A stretch of 64,000 nt of DNA from Pilatotrama ljubarskyi (lineage: Eukaryota; Basidiomycota; Agaricomycetes; Polyporales; Polyporaceae), in contig MU277694.1 in NCBI GenBank assembly GCA_022385805.1, positions 283,559 through 347,558 on the forward strand, written 5' to 3'. Shown piece by piece: positions 61,929 through 64,000 of the stretch; position 1 is the first letter of the stretch, and the number at the start of each line of letters is the position of its first letter. The position numbers and the translations under genes were made by a program. A model generated the notes under the pieces. That model saw only the letters and a list, made by a program, of their open reading frames with translations, did no database searches and had not been told where the DNA came from.

Positions 61929-64000
61929 TCATGACTCCTTCATTTCCACGTCCCGATTTTCAGGCTCCCCAACTACGATCCCCTGAGACACTGCCGAAGG
62001 CGCATCTCCAGGGGCCGCCGGCTGCTCGCTCGCACCCTCCGATCTTGCCCTCTTCACCTCCCTATCAGCTTCTCCCTCAGCCGTGCCCTCACGGCTCGCT
62101 TGCTTCTGCTGCTCCTGCGCCTGTATCTTCGCAAGCAGCGCCTTCTTCTTCTTGAGCCGCCCGAGTTCACGCTGCGTGAGCTGCTTCCCCTCCGCGCCGC
62201 CGTCGATGGACACGGCGGCGGCCTCCGAGAGCGTGTCGCGGATGAGCGGGTCGTGCTCCGGGTCGACGTTCTTGGGCAGCGAGGAGAGCGGGGAGTACAG
62301 GTCGAGCGTCTTGAGCTCCGCAGCCGATGCTGACGAAGCAGGAGCAGGGGAGTGAGTGCTGGGGCCCCGGGAAGATGAACGTGAGAGGGCTTACCTGGCA
62401 CTAGACATTTGCTGTTGAGCGCGGTGAGAAGTGGCGTGCCGACGTCAATCGATTCCGCCGATAGCTATAGCAGGAGGGCGTCAGTATGAGGTACAAGTAT
62501 GCTTGTAGGACTAAATATACCGTCGCATCTTGCCATGACAAGAGCCGCACAGAGGGTGTGCTCTCCGAGGGTTCCGCATCGGGAGCGTTGCCCCACTCTC
62601 TGTCAAGCAGCACCCAGATGCGTCCGTCCTGGCTCACGCTAAAGTCGACCACCGGCTTGCCCAGCTCAACTGCCTGGACAACTGACGACGCGAGCTTCTC
62701 CCCTGCTGCGGGGAGGGGAGCATAGAAGATCGCATCCGCACTGCGAAAGTGGGTCAACGGCTGTGATCACGAAGCGGAGACTGGATGGCTCACCCGACGG
62801 CGCTGAACACGATGAAGCGTCCGCGTTCACCTCGGTCAGCCGTGTGGATCCTATGGACCACAAAGACTAGCTGCGAGTCGTCCGAGCTGCCAGGTGCCGC
62901 TGGCGCTTTGTCTTCCGCAGGGGCTGGCGCGTCACCCTCACCCATTGGCACGTCCCCGCTCGACTCCGCAGGTGCCTTCGACTGCTCCTGTGGCGCATCT
63001 TCTTGCGTCTCGACGTCTGCGCTCTCTTCGCGGACGTCTTCGGCGCCTTTCTTGCCCTTCCCTCGTCTCCTGCCCTTGCCTTTGCCCTTCGCTTTGCCTT
63101 CCGCAGCGCCTTCGTCGGCGTCACCGTCCTCATTGTTCCATCCTCGGCGCCATTTCGGTGCCTTCACCTTGATGTGAGATTTCACGGCGTCGAAGACGGA
63201 TACTTCGGACAGGAGCTTGCCCGACATCCAGTCCCACATCTTGAGCATCGGGTCGCCACCTCCAGACACCAGCACCGAATGGTCGAACGATGGTATGTGG
63301 AGTGCCGACACAAACCTGCGGACGCGGATATGTGAGCCTCAAAGACGGGCAGCAATCGTCCCTGTGACGCACTTTTCGTGGCCTAAGCAGTATCGCTCGA
63401 TGACATAGCCTTTGGGGAACCAGCTGACGCGGATGTGCTCGTCGCGGTCGGCTGTGACGATGTACTGCTCGTCCGGAGTGAGGAGGTATGTCGTCAGCAT
63501 GGAGGCATGACCTAGGATGAGAGTGCCGTTCGAGGGATTTTCGTGGGATGAGAGGGATCCTCGTTTGGACCCGCCGGCTTGACTCGTCGACGGGGCGGGG
63601 GTGGGATCCGGATGTATAGAATAGCTGCGTCCCTAGTCAGCGACCGGGACGATGAGAGAACTGGTACATGTCGTGAACGCACCTGAACACATCTCCGAAC
63701 TTGTCGCTCACAACGATGGTCTGACCATCGCGCGTGAAGCCGATCTCTGTTGGCTTCTTTGGGAGCTCCCTGCAACATGTGAGTATGATCAGACCCGTTC
63801 GGTCGCATCAGTCAACTACTGCACGCACCGCTCACTCAGGAGCTTCAGAGCATCCTTGACCTGCCAAACCTTCAACTTCTTGTCATCTCCTGTGGTTATG
63901 ACATGCGTGAACTTATAGTCCACAGCCGCGCAACGTATGGGACCAGTCTTGTTCAGCTTTTCGCGAGGTTCGTCATTAAGTGTCGTGGTAGTGAATATAG
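61929..64000 (-). CDS. TRM82: tRNA (guanine-N7) methyltransferase non-catalytic subunit, 5' end outside window
   Basis: This is the WD-repeat partner (Trm82/WDR4) of the Trm8 methyltransferase that makes m7G46 in tRNA. The frame is open at base 64000, so the start lies outside. Visible beta-propeller blades include KTGPIRCAAVDYKFTHVITT, DDKKLKVWQVKDALK, PTEIGFTRDGQTIVVSDKFG, DVFRYSIHP, LGHASMLTTYLLTPDEQYIV, TADRDEHIRVSWFPKGY, and YCLGHEKFVSALHIPSFDHS followed by LVSGGGDPMLKMWDWMSGKL. A low-complexity charged insert (lysine/glycine then Glu/Ala) of about 90 residues lies inside one blade. After further blades the C-terminus is a basic helix (RELGRLKKKKALLAKIQAQE) and a disordered tail ending at TGA 61929-61931. 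Intact as far as visible. Confidence 0.87.

Overview
The window looks like nuclear DNA of a filamentous basidiomycete, most likely an Agaricomycete (mushroom or polypore type). The reasons are gene density (about one gene per 3 kb on both strands), many 50-80 base GT-AG introns that I could follow by reading-frame continuity, GC-rich coding sequence, a single-exon HET-domain gene, a Tnp2 (CACTA-like) DNA transposon, and the relic of a polyporopepsin-like A1 protease. No bacterial operon, CRISPR array, rRNA or organelle sequence was seen.

Layout. 1-11.6 kb: the 3' end of an unidentified gene (possibly VWA/Hint type), a tRNA-Gln(CUG) with a short intron, glycerol kinase (GUT1), a class I alpha-1,2-mannosidase (GH47), and a divergent AP180/CALM-type clathrin adaptor. 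11.6-19.6 kb: a transposon-dominated stretch with a Tnp2 transposase and a head-to-head partner gene for a coiled-coil protein; similar hairpin-forming sequences lie at both outer sides. 19.6-25.5 kb: an orphan gene, then a tandem duplication in which a truncated copy of gamma-glutamyl phosphate reductase lies upstream of the intact gene, each preceded by a diverged copy of one 0.65-0.7 kb flank. 25.5-28.4 kb: a NASP-type histone chaperone divergent from a dynactin p24 subunit. 29.9-34.9 kb: a disordered Ser/Pro-rich protein and an AGC-family kinase. 35-43.3 kb: a HET-domain protein, the RNA helicase DBP9 and an orphan, all on the minus strand. 44.5-45.2 kb: a broken aspartic protease. 45.7-49 kb: an SFH5-like Sec14 protein and the divergent histone H3-H4 pair. 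49.8-52.2 kb: an F-box protein and a 724-base TA-flanked inverted-repeat element. 52.8-64 kb: an F-BAR/RhoGAP protein (RGD1-like), a ZIP zinc transporter, a long stretch without a convincing gene, and the tRNA m7G methyltransferase subunit TRM82, cut by the window end.

Most genes are housekeeping: metabolism (glycerol, proline), N-glycan trimming, endocytosis and Rho signalling, histones and a histone chaperone, ribosome biogenesis and tRNA modification. The variable material is in the transposon stretch, the proline-gene duplication, the HET/orphan block and the small inverted-repeat element. The observations most worth a second look are the two-gene transposon, the H3 gene with a two-residue longer N-terminal tail, the symmetric palindrome in the H3-H4 promoter, the array of LxxQxTG kinase-type motifs in the AP180 homologue, the TA-flanked inverted-repeat element and the duplicated proline gene. 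Gene ends were set by hand splicing; exon coordinates are given only where I checked that frames join.
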